In this document: positions 52,601 to 61,993 of the stretch, in pieces
Numbering within the stretch: position 1 is the first letter of the stretch
Layout of the letters: every line of letters starts with the position of its first letter
Origin: Pseudobutyrivibrio ruminis
GTDB taxonomy: Bacteria > Bacillota > Clostridia > Lachnospirales > Lachnospiraceae
Length of the DNA stretch: 64,000 nt
Direction: 5' to 3'
NCBI GenBank assembly: GCA_015057315.1
Contig: SVER01000006.1
Coordinates: forward strand, 62,001-126,000
Translations under genes and position numbers: made by a program
The notes under the pieces: model-generated
What the model saw: only the letters and a program-made list of their open reading frames with translations
What the model was told of the DNA's origin: nothing
Database searches by the model: none

Positions 52601-55578
52601 TCAATGACTATTGTAGCCTCATCTATTCCATCTACCTCCGGAAGATATGTTTCAATATCATTACCTGCATCTACAATTGGAGCTGTGTTTTTTGCAGCTG
52701 CTCCAATCTTAAATTCAACCTCTGATGTATCTTTCTTTCCAAGAGGAACAGAAACTGTCACAGTCTGATTCTTTGCTGCCTTAAATGTTCCATGAGCTTT
52801 ACCATCAACCAGGATTGTGTAGCTGCCATCTGCAAGTCCTGTTAAATCAATGCTTGTATTATGCGCTGTTTTTTCAAGATTTGTTACAGTAAGCTTTACA
52901 TCACTGCAATCCTTAGCAATTATCGCATTTACGTATCTGTCCCTATCTAGCTCTACATAGCAACCATCATCTATCAGGTTTAATCTGGTGTTCAATCCAT
53001 CAAGTGGTTTTATAGAATAACTATCTCCATTATCAACCACATTACAGCCGTATCCAAATAAACCAAACACTGGATCTGTAGCAACATCTGCAGATAAAAT
53101 CTGAAGTGCTCCAAAGAGACCCAAATCTGCCTCACCAGCCATCTGTCTCCAGCCGTTGTGAATCTTTCCGCCTCCAGTTCCTTGACCGCCTAGATTTCCC
53201 ATTTCACTTTGATAAGTCCAGGCAACTGTTCCTATATTCTCAGGGTCAGCATCTATCTGACCTGAATTGATGCATGTAAGGTTTGCCAGCTTTGCAGCAT
53301 AATTAACTCTTTCTGCCTCGGCAGATTCTACTGAATTTAATCCATTATTTTCAAGTCGCAAATAATCATCCATGCAGTATCCTGCAAGTGCTGCTGTATA
53401 CTGGAAGTTCCACCAGCTTTCGCCACAGATAGTGGTAGGATTAGCGTAGTGATACCACACTGGCTGAAGTCCTCTACATGCCCTTGTTTTCAAATCAATC
53501 TTTTGCATCATGCTTAGGGCATTAGCTTCATCACTTCCAAGATTTAGCTTAGCAAGGGTATATACAGCTTCCTCACCTGTATTATCATAAGAATACTCTG
53601 AGCCATAAGGATACTTGGTGCTAGAGAAATTCTTATACTTTCTTGCCATAATATCTTCAATCTCAGCAGCCTCATCGGTATATCCTTCTGCCTTTAAAGA
53701 GGCGATAATGTCAGGTGTAGTAAGCTCGCCCATTACACCTGTTGACCAGTTATAATACACCCCGTCTGTGTAAAGAGCCTTCATTATGTTGTATGCTCTA
53801 AGTAGATAGGTATCTTTATCTTCAATATACTCTACAATGTCAGGATATTTGCTGGCAATCTTGTACATTGAATAATAGGTGTTGTAGATGTGAGGATATG
53901 CATAGCCACGGTATGTAGGAGTATCATTTGGCTCCTTCATTTGGAAATCGTGGATAAGGTAATCCTCCTGATGCTCCTGCATAAGTCCATGCCATATAGC
54001 AGTATCCAAATACTCATCAATTGCAGTTATTTCCTTTTCTACTGGGATGTAAACATTCTTTTCAGCAATATATTCACCGTGGGTTAATCCCCAATCATCG
54101 CCCCAGCCCCAATAGCCATTGAAAACACCGCGCTTTGATTTGGTATCCATCATCCAATCGTCAAATACCTTATCATAAAGCTCGCCTTCGGCATCCCACT
54201 GGGTCTTATCTACCATAAACTGTGAATGAGTATTCAATGCATTGCTTACATCATCCATGATATAGAACTGCAGCTCAGTTTCCTTTGTTCCATTGTCATA
54301 GGAAACCACTACATCGTTTTGTCCTAAATCATCAAAGGCTATATCGTATATATGATACTGTTCCCCATCGATTAGCTTTGTAGATTCATACTTTACATAA
54401 GTGCCAGTTTCTGATTTTTCGCATGGCAAATTATTGCTGACACTATTCTTATTGTCATCAAATAAATTCAGCTCATGAGGACATTTAACACTTACCTTCA
54501 AGTCCTTGGCATCATATTTCGTATGAAGATACATTTTGGCTGGCATGTTCTTAGCAAAGGTCATGCCTGGAACAGCCACTGCATCTATTATTCCCTCTTC
54601 ATAAAGGGTAGATTTCATATCCTCTTCATTATCAACTGGACTAAAATCGAATGAATACTTTTTAGACTCACCCTTCTTCAATTCTAATGCTGTATTATCA
54701 AGATATCCTCGATTAGTTTTCTTAATAGCATCTGAATGAATGTAGAAAACATTCAGTCCACTGGCCCATCCATCCTGATCCTGACACCATGATTTTTCGT
54801 TAGCTGCTCTTTCCTCAACTCTCCAGTGATCCTGATACTCAAAGCTGGCATCTGTTGCGTCATCTGGAGTAAGTAATACATACTGCCCCTGCCCACTAGG
54901 GCGTGTAGCATATATATATGAAGAATTCTTTCCCACAAAGCTGTGGTCTACAACTCTTGTCTCGTAGATTTCATCTCCACCAGACCAATATTCGTTAAAT
55001 GTAATAGGTAGACCTAAATCTCCTACTGTAAGAACTTCATCGCTCTTGTTTTCTATTTCAATGTCCCACTTTATCCTGTCATTAACAAGAGTATAGGTTT
55101 CCTTAACCTGATAGCCTTTTATTCCTTTGGCTTCAGTTGCGTTCCCGCCGTATGTAACTATTACCTTGTTATCTTTAAGTTCGATGGTTCTATCCGAGTC
55201 AGACTGGCTTGTGTATCCTTCCCTATATTCACCATCAGAAAATTTAGTTGCAAACATCAGCTCACCCATCCATTGGTGGGTGCTGCTAGCCCCCTGAGCA
55301 GGAGCATTTTCTTCGTTCATCACATAGTTTGTAGGATATTTATCTCCCACTATATACAGCTTTCTAATCTGGCCGTATTTTCCTATGTTTACAGAGAAAT
55401 AATCATTGGATAATGTATAGCTTCCATCTGCTTCCTCTGTCGTCTTTGTTTGACTTGTTGCCTTATCTTCTTTAGCCAATACATCAATTGTCCCCATACT
55501 ACCTGGCAAAGTTGTAAATGCTGTAATTGTAGCCAGTGCAAGCGACAGAACCTTCTTCTTCATTCTCGTGTTTGACAT
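49603..55578 (-). CDS. Wall-anchored multidomain glycan-active protein (DUF5695-like)
   Basis: 1991 residues, signal peptide (about 1-35). A large N-terminal region (about 50-940) looks like DUF5695: beta-rich start, then an (alpha/alpha) barrel-like part with WGWGDDWGLTHGEYIAEK and GYAYPHIYNTYYSMYKIA, probably a glycosidase. Then a LamG-like domain (about 965-1110), a Big_4-like domain (about 1150-1205), two discoidin-like carbohydrate-binding modules (about 1212-1355 and 1434-1560; each ends GVIEWxVxG), a FIVAR-like helix bundle between them (about 1365-1430), an acidic linker (about 1580-1660) and an Ig/PKD-like domain (about 1675-1765). The C-terminus is a sorting signal: TPTTGE at about 1951, a hydrophobic helix and KKGNK. 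It should act outside the cell, supplying oligosaccharide to the importer and GH127 enzyme encoded upstream. Catalytic residues not identified. Confidence 0.78.
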   Translation of the reverse strand: MSNTRMKKKVLSLALATITAFTTLPGSMGTIDVLAKEDKATSQTKTTEEADGSYTLSNDYFSVNIGKYGQIRKLYIVGDKYPTNYVMNEENAPAQGASSTHQWMGELMFATKFSDGEYREGYTSQSDSDRTIELKDNKVIVTYGGNATEAKGIKGYQVKETYTLVNDRIKWDIEIENKSDEVLTVGDLGLPITFNEYWSGGDEIYETRVVDHSFVGKNSSYIYATRPSGQGQYVLLTPDDATDASFEYQDHWRVEERAANEKSWCQDQDGWASGLNVFYIHSDAIKKTNRGYLDNTALELKKGESKKYSFDFSPVDNEEDMKSTLYEEGIIDAVAVPGMTFAKNMPAKMYLHTKYDAKDLKVSVKCPHELNLFDDNKNSVSNNLPCEKSETGTYVKYESTKLIDGEQYHIYDIAFDDLGQNDVVVSYDNGTKETELQFYIMDDVSNALNTHSQFMVDKTQWDAEGELYDKVFDDWMMDTKSKRGVFNGYWGWGDDWGLTHGEYIAEKNVYIPVEKEITAIDEYLDTAIWHGLMQEHQEDYLIHDFQMKEPNDTPTYRGYAYPHIYNTYYSMYKIASKYPDIVEYIEDKDTYLLRAYNIMKALYTDGVYYNWSTGVMGELTTPDIIASLKAEGYTDEAAEIEDIMARKYKNFSSTKYPYGSEYSYDNTGEEAVYTLAKLNLGSDEANALSMMQKIDLKTRACRGLQPVWYHYANPTTICGESWWNFQYTAALAGYCMDDYLRLENNGLNSVESAEAERVNYAAKLANLTCINSGQIDADPENIGTVAWTYQSEMGNLGGQGTGGGKIHNGWRQMAGEADLGLFGALQILSADVATDPVFGLFGYGCNVVDNGDSYSIKPLDGLNTRLNLIDDGCYVELDRDRYVNAIIAKDCSDVKLTVTNLEKTAHNTSIDLTGLADGSYTILVDGKAHGTFKAAKNQTVTVSVPLGKKDTSEVEFKIGAAAKNTAPIVDAGNDIETYLPEVDGIDEATIVIDFNLSANQENGTRLIEFGDLDENYLYVSFKGNNQLSIAATDMKSKKLKTVDTVYAIAPEYDKKLVLTNDNGNIAAYLDGDKIATLDSGFVFSDLGEAQRNYLGRSHEESISFLNGKIKGFSMYSKAFDEEEVSKLFGDLKDREIVSIKDAAVVTKINEAPALPKEVSALYSDGVYRNVEVKWDEVSAEAYSSKGVFAVEGSVAKSTVKAKANVVVVDGKEVNLAAYATPTAIVDTPQDLGGVAGLNDGYDPSASNDTSHGVWHNWLGGAQGAPAWVTYTWDDEVIITGQDAYFFKDNGGNFSPAAVKLEYLEGGQWKECEIVEGLGTELDKYNKTTIKPIQTTSLRMTINPKTLGCGVIEWKVYGFMEGAVDKSGLNSAISRAEKVDSFFVKSGYSDMKSVLAEAKELVAKTGVSQKELDEMADRLNSAVNSLDMDTNLALDASVSTSYVSSWETLGAVNDGVSSSASMEKPATGAYGSWGNTSEYETITYTWDKKISISKSAIYFWKDNDSEEVVGIQFPKNYTISYKDGDDWKEVKDASGFGLEADKYNVTSFKPVMTDGLRIQLNKKEANNSGVGVIEWAVLGGEPVEEELEKLEKEDVEKPLEKDVKSEEKKEEKDSDIEEASKVPAEEATEKDAETTEENIDEVESVTAEDSKLKVTTDEVVPEEKLTELEEATGTNLLLGAVATTRLKASAIDDGYPNSSLEYKWTVKSKPNIAAVAIDKDNQAITDVSFNQAGNYVLTLTVSDGELSSSDDIKIKVSKAEALPEKLCEYDFTEKSLDKKARLVKDINDTGYDSNYSYNPNPVFAAVDGVSFIDMTGGFCGYVKLTDELTKGKIKEDKTKEPIINPVNPFKPSQGGSTGTTPVNHEVNKAVSPAKDITVIDTPKVPAAGNNKVAKTTDKVKAANSSKQKSKAESSVDEKLENSEDSTFEDSAENTLEENNEQSEEIISDEETPTTGEKKDSNAILILILIALALILVSGGYVVFTKVLKKGNK

Positions 55579-55608
55579 TTGTCCCCCTTAATTCTCCTTT
55601 CTACTACA

Positions 55609-57561
55609 TTAAAACTTCTCCTTCATCCAAACTAACATTTCTTCGTTCTTCTTTCTGTTTCCCCAATAACAATAAGGAACCGCAGTCAGTCTCACCTCCT
55701 CAAATTTATTTTCAAGCTCACCATATAATGTACTAGAATCCCAGCCTTCTTCCTTTAGGCGATAACCATCAAAGCTGATTCTAGTGGTGCCTCCTAAAAT
55801 GCTATTATCAAACTCTTCCTCAAGTTTAGTTTTTGAAGAAACGAATGTGCATGCCAGGTTTTCCCCATTATCAATTTCCTCTAGACAATACACTAATGGT
55901 CCTTTCATGATTGCAAGCTTTCCAACATCTGCTCTTACCTTTGGATTAGAGCGAATGAATCTTGCTTTCATATCAAATTCAAAATTTATATCCATGCTCG
56001 TGCCAGATAAGGTCACATTGATATAACCTTTGTCCTGTTTCATATCAAGTCCTGCCCCACTAACGCAGATTTTTGGATTCTTTGCATAATAAGGAATTCT
56101 AAGTGCAAGGGTTCCTTCCATTTGTTCATCTGATTCTACATGAACTGATACTTTACCATTCCATGGAATTTCACTTTTGATATCAAGTCTAACTTCCTTG
56201 CCTGATACTTCAGCCTTTATCTTAGATGAAACATACATATTCAAATAAATCTTATCGTCAGCTGCGTATGCTATATACTGTCCCAAAGATGCAAGTGTTC
56301 TAGCTATATTAGGTGGACAGCAGGCCACGCCAAACCACTTTTGTCTTTCGCTTTTTACATGAAGTCTTGAAGTGTGGTCCATACATGCAGCTGGCCAAAC
56401 TTCCAAAGGATTTACATAGAAAAAGCCTTTTCCATCCATAGCAATTCCCGACAATACTGTGTTATATAATGCTCTTTCTACCTCATCAAAATATGTGGCT
56501 TCCCCTGTGATTTCACCCATTCTTTTTCCAAACATAGCCAGTCCGATGGATGCGCAACTCTCAGAATAATTACAATCATTTGGCAGATCATAATCGGTTG
56601 TAAATCTTTCCAACCAACCTGATGAGCCTATGCTGCCTGTTACATACATTCTTCTGTGAACCATATCATCCCAAAGCACCTTGCAGGCATCTAACAGTTC
56701 CTTATCATCTGTTTCTACAGCTACATCTGCCATAGCACTATACAAATAAGCTGCTCTAACAGCATGTCCTTCAGCAGTTTTTTGCTGTCTTACTGGAAGA
56801 TGGGACTGACTGTAGCTAGGATCATAATTTATAAATTCTGGAAAGATTCTCTCAAAATCTTCCTGCTTTTCTTCTTCAAGAAAATAGTTATCTCCTACAC
56901 CTCTTATATCAATAAAATGCTTTGCCAAATCAAGATACTTTTTAACACCTGTAGTTCTGTATAGCTTTACCAGTCCAACCTCTACTTCTGGATGACCAGG
57001 GTATCCGTGGCATTTACCCTCTTCCTTACCAAAAACATCACACAACAAATCTGCCAAGCGACATACTACGTCTATAATTTTTCTTTTGCCTGTAGCTTCA
57101 TAATAAGCAACTGCCGCTTCCATAAAATGTCCTGCAGTATATAATTCATGGCCTTCACATAGATTCTTCCATTTTTTATCTGGCGCATTAATGATGAAAT
57201 ATGTATCTAAATATCCATCAGGCTGCTGCGCCTTTTCGATTAAATCTATAGCTTCGTCTGCCATAGCTTCCAGCTTTTCATCACAGCCATAGGCTGCCAG
57301 ATAAAATCCAACAGCCTCTAACCATTTTGCAAGGTCCGTATCTTGGAAAACTGCTCCCTCAAATTTTCCATTTGATAAACCTGCCGCTATCTTAAAATTT
57401 TCAATGCAATGACTGGTTTCAACATCCTCTAACCTGTCATTTAAAACATCCCACTGATATGGAATGATTACTTTTCCTACTAAATCTCTGTACTTATTCC
57501 AAAACTCATCAGTGATTTTTATGTCACTGATTGGAATTGATGAATTTGCATTATATTTCAT
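55609..57561 (-). CDS. GH127 beta-L-arabinofuranosidase
   Basis: 650 residues, ATG at 57561 behind GGGG. No signal peptide, so cytoplasmic. The family GH127 zinc-thiolate active site is intact: E334 and C336 in NYSESC and C414-C415 in ACCPPN, matching Glu338, Cys340, Cys417 and the Cys418 of the Bifidobacterium enzyme HypBA1. Other family blocks: YLDTYF, GHELYTAGH, GYPGHPEVEVGLVKLYR. It releases L-arabinofuranose from beta-linked oligosaccharides (as on plant extensins or arabinans); some relatives act on other sugars. It lies 9 nt after the permease gene and shares its operon. Confidence 0.9.
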   Translation of the reverse strand: MKYNANSSIPISDIKITDEFWNKYRDLVGKVIIPYQWDVLNDRLEDVETSHCIENFKIAAGLSNGKFEGAVFQDTDLAKWLEAVGFYLAAYGCDEKLEAMADEAIDLIEKAQQPDGYLDTYFIINAPDKKWKNLCEGHELYTAGHFMEAAVAYYEATGKRKIIDVVCRLADLLCDVFGKEEGKCHGYPGHPEVEVGLVKLYRTTGVKKYLDLAKHFIDIRGVGDNYFLEEEKQEDFERIFPEFINYDPSYSQSHLPVRQQKTAEGHAVRAAYLYSAMADVAVETDDKELLDACKVLWDDMVHRRMYVTGSIGSSGWLERFTTDYDLPNDCNYSESCASIGLAMFGKRMGEITGEATYFDEVERALYNTVLSGIAMDGKGFFYVNPLEVWPAACMDHTSRLHVKSERQKWFGVACCPPNIARTLASLGQYIAYAADDKIYLNMYVSSKIKAEVSGKEVRLDIKSEIPWNGKVSVHVESDEQMEGTLALRIPYYAKNPKICVSGAGLDMKQDKGYINVTLSGTSMDINFEFDMKARFIRSNPKVRADVGKLAIMKGPLVYCLEEIDNGENLACTFVSSKTKLEEEFDNSILGGTTRISFDGYRLKEEGWDSSTLYGELENKFEEVRLTAVPYCYWGNRKKNEEMLVWMKEKF

Positions 57562-57570
57562 TTGTTCCCC

Positions 57571-58404
57571 CTATGCTTTTACTGCTCCGTTTGTAAGTCC
57601 ACTAACAATATACTTCTGCATAAATATGAATATCAATACTATTGGGAAAATTGCCACAAGACCAAAGGCCATTGTTGCATTCCAAAGTGTCTGATACTGC
57701 TGCACGTAGTTGTAAATATTTGATGTAATTGGTCTCATATTTGGATCTGTCATAAATGTGATTCCATAAATCAAATCGCCCCATGCATAAACAAATGAGA
57801 ACACCGCTGCTACAATCACACCTGGCTTTGCAATCGGCAACATTATTTTAAAAAATGATGTTACCGGATTGCAGCCATCTATTGCCGCTGCCTCGTCTAG
57901 CTCCTTTGGTATAGAAAGGAAATAAGTACGAAGAATGATGATTGAGAAGGGAATTCCCAAAGTCGCATCTGCAAGGATTGGCGCTAGGTAATTATTTAAT
58001 AATCCCACTTTTGAAAACATAATGTAAAGTGGTGTCAAAATAAGTGTAGATGGCAACATTTGCATCATTAAAAAAAACAGTATCAGCAGCTTTTTGGCAT
58101 TAAATCTAAATCTTGCTAGTCCGTATGCTGCTGGTATAGATAATACTGTTGATATTACCATTGAAGAAAATGCTATTAAAAAGCTATTCTTAAAGCCCTT
58201 CATTGTTGCTGATGATTCAGAAAACTGGCTTTGGAAAGCTTCTAGTGTAAGGTTTTTAGGCCACATTGGTGTTGGAACCTGGAAGATTTCCACCTGAGTT
58301 TTAAGTGCTGTAACAATCATCCAATATAGAGGAAACATAAGAATAACGAATATCACCACTCCAATGATAAAGCTTATGGTGTTTTCTTTTCTTTCTCTTT
58401 TCAT
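57571..58404 (-). CDS. Sugar ABC transporter permease (MalG type)
   Basis: 277 residues, six membrane helices. The EAA loop is visible: ELDEAAAIDGCNPVTSFFKIMLPIAKPG. The N-terminus KREYRKEN-like is short. Its ATG follows the partner permease stop by 1 nt, so they form a heterodimer. It serves the lipoprotein at 59387; the ATPase is not encoded here and is probably a shared MsmK-type subunit. Confidence 0.92.
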   Translation of the reverse strand: MKRERKENTISFIIGVVIFVILMFPLYWMIVTALKTQVEIFQVPTPMWPKNLTLEAFQSQFSESSATMKGFKNSFLIAFSSMVISTVLSIPAAYGLARFRFNAKKLLILFFLMMQMLPSTLILTPLYIMFSKVGLLNNYLAPILADATLGIPFSIIILRTYFLSIPKELDEAAAIDGCNPVTSFFKIMLPIAKPGVIVAAVFSFVYAWGDLIYGITFMTDPNMRPITSNIYNYVQQYQTLWNATMAFGLVAIFPIVLIFIFMQKYIVSGLTNGAVKA

Positions 58405-58405
58405 C

Positions 58406-59320
58406 CTACATTACCTCCTCTTCTGCATTTATTAGCTTGATGTAGAACATTCCTACTACAAATAGAATTAAAAATAGAATGTTTGCAGAAGCTGCGCCCT
58501 TACTGAATTCAAACTGTTCAAATGACAGCTTGTAAGCGTATGTTGAAGCCAATTCTGTTGCATTGATTGGTCCACCCTTAGTCATTACCCAAACTAAATC
58601 AAATACCTTAAACGTATATACGAAGCCAAGTGTTAAAACAGACATGATTGCTGGTTTAATCACTGGAATTGTTATCTTAAACAAAGTCTGAAGCTTATTG
58701 GCCCCATCGATTTTTGCACTTTCATAAATATCTGCTGGTACAGTTGTTAGACCTGTAAGCAGTAACATCATATTAAAAGGAATTCCAATCCAAATATTCG
58801 CAACTACAATAGCCACCATAGCAGTTGGGCCATTCAATAGCCAATCAACAGGTGTTTTAATAATATGCAATTGCATTAATAGCTGGTTTGCTATACCACC
58901 TGAGCTTGCAAAAATAAACTTAAATAAAAGACCTGCTACAGTAACTGGAAGCAACCAGGATATCATTGTTGCACCTCTGAAAAATGCTGATGCTGGGAAC
59001 TTCTTACTAAATAATAATGCAAGTATAAATCCAATAATAAACTGGAAAAAGATTGAAGCTACAGTAAATATTAAAGTATTCAAAATAGCACGGCTCATTA
59101 CAGAATTAGCGTCTGTAAATAACTCTACATAATTTGAAAGACCTATAAATTCCTGTGCCTCTGGTCTTGAAAAATTAAAGACATTAACATTCTTTAAACT
59201 AAGAATGATATTTGAAATTGTGGGATATCCAACAAAGATAAGCATATAGATTACTGCTGGAAGAGAAAACAAAAATCCCATTTTCCCTGGTCCATTCAAC
59301 TTCTTTTTTCTAGAAATCAT
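58406..59320 (-). CDS. Sugar ABC transporter permease (MalF type)
   Basis: 304 residues, six membrane helices, ATG at 59320 behind GGAGG. EAA loop DIYESAKIDGANKLQTLFKITIPVIKP and the N-terminal FLFSLPAVIYMLIFVGYPTISNI pattern are typical. Forms the channel with the MalG-type partner downstream. Confidence 0.92.
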   Translation of the reverse strand: MISRKKKLNGPGKMGFLFSLPAVIYMLIFVGYPTISNIILSLKNVNVFNFSRPEAQEFIGLSNYVELFTDANSVMSRAILNTLIFTVASIFFQFIIGFILALLFSKKFPASAFFRGATMISWLLPVTVAGLLFKFIFASSGGIANQLLMQLHIIKTPVDWLLNGPTAMVAIVVANIWIGIPFNMMLLLTGLTTVPADIYESAKIDGANKLQTLFKITIPVIKPAIMSVLTLGFVYTFKVFDLVWVMTKGGPINATELASTYAYKLSFEQFEFSKGAASANILFLILFVVGMFYIKLINAEEEVM

Positions 59321-59352
59321 AACATCCCTCCAAAATAACTATTTCTAAAAAT

Positions 59353-59374
59353 GGCGGGGAATTACTTCCCCGCC
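59353..59374 (-). terminator. Intra-operon terminator between binding protein and permeases
   Basis: GGCGGGGAA / TTCCCCGCC, 9-bp GC-rich stem with 4-nt loop, followed on the minus strand by ATTTTTAG. Partial termination here would give more binding protein than permease, as is common in such operons. Confidence 0.88.
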
Positions 59375-59386
59375 AAATGTTAATTC

Positions 59387-60658
59387 TTACTTAACGGCAT
59401 CAACTGCTGCCTGTGTATCCTTTGCAGCCTGATCTGGCGACTTAGCAAGTGTAAGTACTTCCTGGAAACCAGTCTGAATTGCATTTGAGTATGAAGGCCA
59501 AATTGGTGAAGGTCCTCTTGGAATAGAAGTTTCAAGCTGTGTAATGAACTCTGCCTGAATAGGATCATCTGTCCAATAGCTATCCTTTGCAGCTTCTGTC
59601 TTAGGTGGGAATGAACCATACTGCTTCATTGCATCTACCATAACATCTGTCTGATTGTAGTACTCAAGGAATGCCTTAGCACCATCCATGTTGTCTTTCT
59701 TAACAGCACCCATGTTTTCACCACCAAGGATAGATGTAGCCTGGCCGCTTGAAGCATCCTTCTTAGGAAGAACAGTTACACCATAGTTCATATCAGGAGC
59801 GTCTGCTTCGATTCCAGGAATCTGCCATGGACCATTCTGCATCATAGCAATGTTTCCTGCTTTCCAGTTATTACATACATCTGTCTGAGCCCAGTTCACA
59901 CACTCCTTAGACCATGAACCATCGTTAATCATATCCTGCATAAGCTGATATGCATCCTTGCCACCTTCAATATCTGTGTAAGAACCGCCTGCTGTGTATA
60001 ACCACTGTAGGCACTGGAATGTACCTTCATCTGTTCCGATTGCTGCATTACCAAAGCCTGTTACGCCATAATCTGTAAGCTTCTTAGCCATCTCATGGAA
60101 TTCGTCCCATGTAGTGTTCTCATCTGGATAAGGAACCCCTGCATCATCAAGAATATCCTTGTTGTAGAAAAGGGCTGTACAGTTTGTAGCAAATGGAAGA
60201 CCATAATGCTTGCCATCCATCATTGTAGAATTCATTGGTCCCTCTAGATACTCTGACCAATCAATATCAGCATCTGAAATGTCACCAAACAAATCCATTG
60301 CTATGAATGATGACATATCGCATCCATCAAGAATAACTACGTCTGGAAGCTCGCCAGATGCAATACCAAGTGTTAACTGCTTCTCATAATCAGCAAATGG
60401 TACATAGGTATGACTTGCTACGAACTCATCCTGTGATGAATTGAATCCATCAATCAGGGATTCCATCATTTTCTTCTGAGCATCTGTCTCAAAATAATCC
60501 CAAATAACTACCTCTTGCTTGTCTCCTGCCTGTGCTGTCTGTGTTCCTTCCCCTGAACCAGTTGCTTCTGTTCCACTTCCTGAGCTACCGCAGCCTACCA
60601 TAAGTGACGCTGCCATTGCACCTGCTAATGCCATTGATACGGCTTTCTTAAATCTCAT
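59387..60658 (-). CDS. Sugar-binding lipoprotein of ABC transporter
   Basis: 423 residues, ATG at 60658 behind GGGAGG. Lipoprotein signal with lipobox LMVGC (Cys23). Family 1 extracellular binding protein pattern: VVIWDYFETDAQKKMMESLIDGFN, then GELPDVVILDGCDM, PFATNCTALFYNKDILDDAG and GNIAMMQNGPWQIPGIE. It delivers an oligosaccharide, probably arabinose-containing, to the two permeases. It is a close paralogue of the lipoprotein at 60791. Confidence 0.92.
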   Translation of the reverse strand: MRFKKAVSMALAGAMAASLMVGCGSSGSGTEATGSGEGTQTAQAGDKQEVVIWDYFETDAQKKMMESLIDGFNSSQDEFVASHTYVPFADYEKQLTLGIASGELPDVVILDGCDMSSFIAMDLFGDISDADIDWSEYLEGPMNSTMMDGKHYGLPFATNCTALFYNKDILDDAGVPYPDENTTWDEFHEMAKKLTDYGVTGFGNAAIGTDEGTFQCLQWLYTAGGSYTDIEGGKDAYQLMQDMINDGSWSKECVNWAQTDVCNNWKAGNIAMMQNGPWQIPGIEADAPDMNYGVTVLPKKDASSGQATSILGGENMGAVKKDNMDGAKAFLEYYNQTDVMVDAMKQYGSFPPKTEAAKDSYWTDDPIQAEFITQLETSIPRGPSPIWPSYSNAIQTGFQEVLTLAKSPDQAAKDTQAAVDAVK

Positions 60659-60673
60659 AAAAAACCTCCCTTC

Positions 60674-60724
60674 GAATACTTACCCCCGAGATACTTTGTA
60701 TCTCCTTTGTTTATATAAGTATTC
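60674..60724 (-). promoter_or_regulatory. Nested palindromes in the leader of the sugar-binding protein
   Basis: Outer arms GAATACTTA / TAAGTATTC enclose an inner hairpin GAGATAC-TTT-GTATCTC. On the minus strand it ends 4 nt before the GGGAGG site. Could be the binding site of the YesN-type regulator or an mRNA structure controlling translation. Confidence 0.6.
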
Positions 60725-60790
60725 TAAGAGAGGTTTTGATTTTAAAAAATTCTAATAAATTAAAAAAGGTGGAAAAAATTCATCCAAATT

Positions 60791-61993
60791 TTAGTTCAAG
60801 GTTTTACCTGCTGCTTCATCTGGTGTTAATTCTCCTGTCACTACATCTGCAAAGCTCTTAGGTAATTGCTTGGATATTCTGGAATATCCCTCTATTCCTG
60901 TACGAGGAATTGCATAAGTCATTTGCTGACTAATAATTTCCAGCTTAGGATTATCCACTATTATCTCATTTGCAGATTTTATTCTGGATGGAAGTAGATT
61001 TGCATCGCTGCAAAATCTTTCCGTTCCGCCCTTTTCCATGCAATATTTTATAAACTCAATGGAGCCTTCTACATTTTTACCTTTGATTATTCCTAAGTTT
61101 TCTCCGCCTAGTATCACTGCATTTCTTTTATTCATAGGCATAGGTGAAAGGCCATAGCTAATTCCTGCTTCATCCAGCATAGGAAAAACCCATGGTCCAT
61201 TTTCCATCATAGCTATATCCCCTTCTATAAATCTTCTTGCAATATCTGTTTGGCTATAGTTAAGACAATCCGCCGGCATACAGCCATCTTTTATAAGTCC
61301 TGCTAAATAATCATAGGATTCACTGATTGCTTCCCTGGTAAGCTGTGTATCAGAATCAGAGGCAGCCATCACCCATGACAATAACTGAAATGAGCCTTGC
61401 TCAGAATCCATGGCACTCATCAAAAATCCATAGGTACCATCCTTTGATAATAGCTTTGCTGTTTCACTAAGCTCATCCCAGGTTTTAGGTGGAGTAACCC
61501 CTGCCGCCTTTAACAAATCACTTCGATATATCAAACAAACATTGTTGCTGTTAAACGGAACTCCGTAGTATTTATCATTGTATTTGATAGTATCTACAGA
61601 TGCCTCATAATAATCTGTATCTAGATTAAGGGTACTGGCGTACTCAGATATATCTTCAAACATATCAAGCTGAATGAATTTTTTCATATCAGGATTATCA
61701 ATAATTACCACATCTGGAAGCTCTTGTTCTGTATATGCCCTGGAGATTTTCTTGTCAAATTCTGTCATTGGAACATACTCCCATGACACCTGATATTTAT
61801 CCTGGCTTTCGTTAAAGCTGGCGGTTAACTTGTCCAATCCATTAGCCTGTGCTTCTGTTTCATAGTAAGACCATATCAACAATTGTTCTTTTTCATCAGG
61901 TGTGTTTTCCACATCAGAAGTACTTCTTCCACAGGCTGTATTTGTAATTGCCATGCACATAGCCAGTGTTATTAGTTTCAGACCTTTTTTCAT
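60791..61993 (-). CDS. Second sugar-binding lipoprotein, coupled to the response regulator
   Basis: 400 residues, lipobox TNTAC (Cys22). Paralogue of the protein at 59387: LLIWSYYETEAQANGLDKLTASFNESQ, ELPDVVIIDNPDMKKF and GDIAMMENGPWVFPML match it block by block. Its ATG overlaps the stop of the response regulator (ATGA), not the transporter, so it may present ligand to the sensor kinase rather than feed the importer. That role is inference; serving the same permeases is the alternative. Confidence 0.88.
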   Translation of the reverse strand: MKKGLKLITLAMCMAITNTACGRSTSDVENTPDEKEQLLIWSYYETEAQANGLDKLTASFNESQDKYQVSWEYVPMTEFDKKISRAYTEQELPDVVIIDNPDMKKFIQLDMFEDISEYASTLNLDTDYYEASVDTIKYNDKYYGVPFNSNNVCLIYRSDLLKAAGVTPPKTWDELSETAKLLSKDGTYGFLMSAMDSEQGSFQLLSWVMAASDSDTQLTREAISESYDYLAGLIKDGCMPADCLNYSQTDIARRFIEGDIAMMENGPWVFPMLDEAGISYGLSPMPMNKRNAVILGGENLGIIKGKNVEGSIEFIKYCMEKGGTERFCSDANLLPSRIKSANEIIVDNPKLEIISQQMTYAIPRTGIEGYSRISKQLPKSFADVVTGELTPDEAAGKTLN

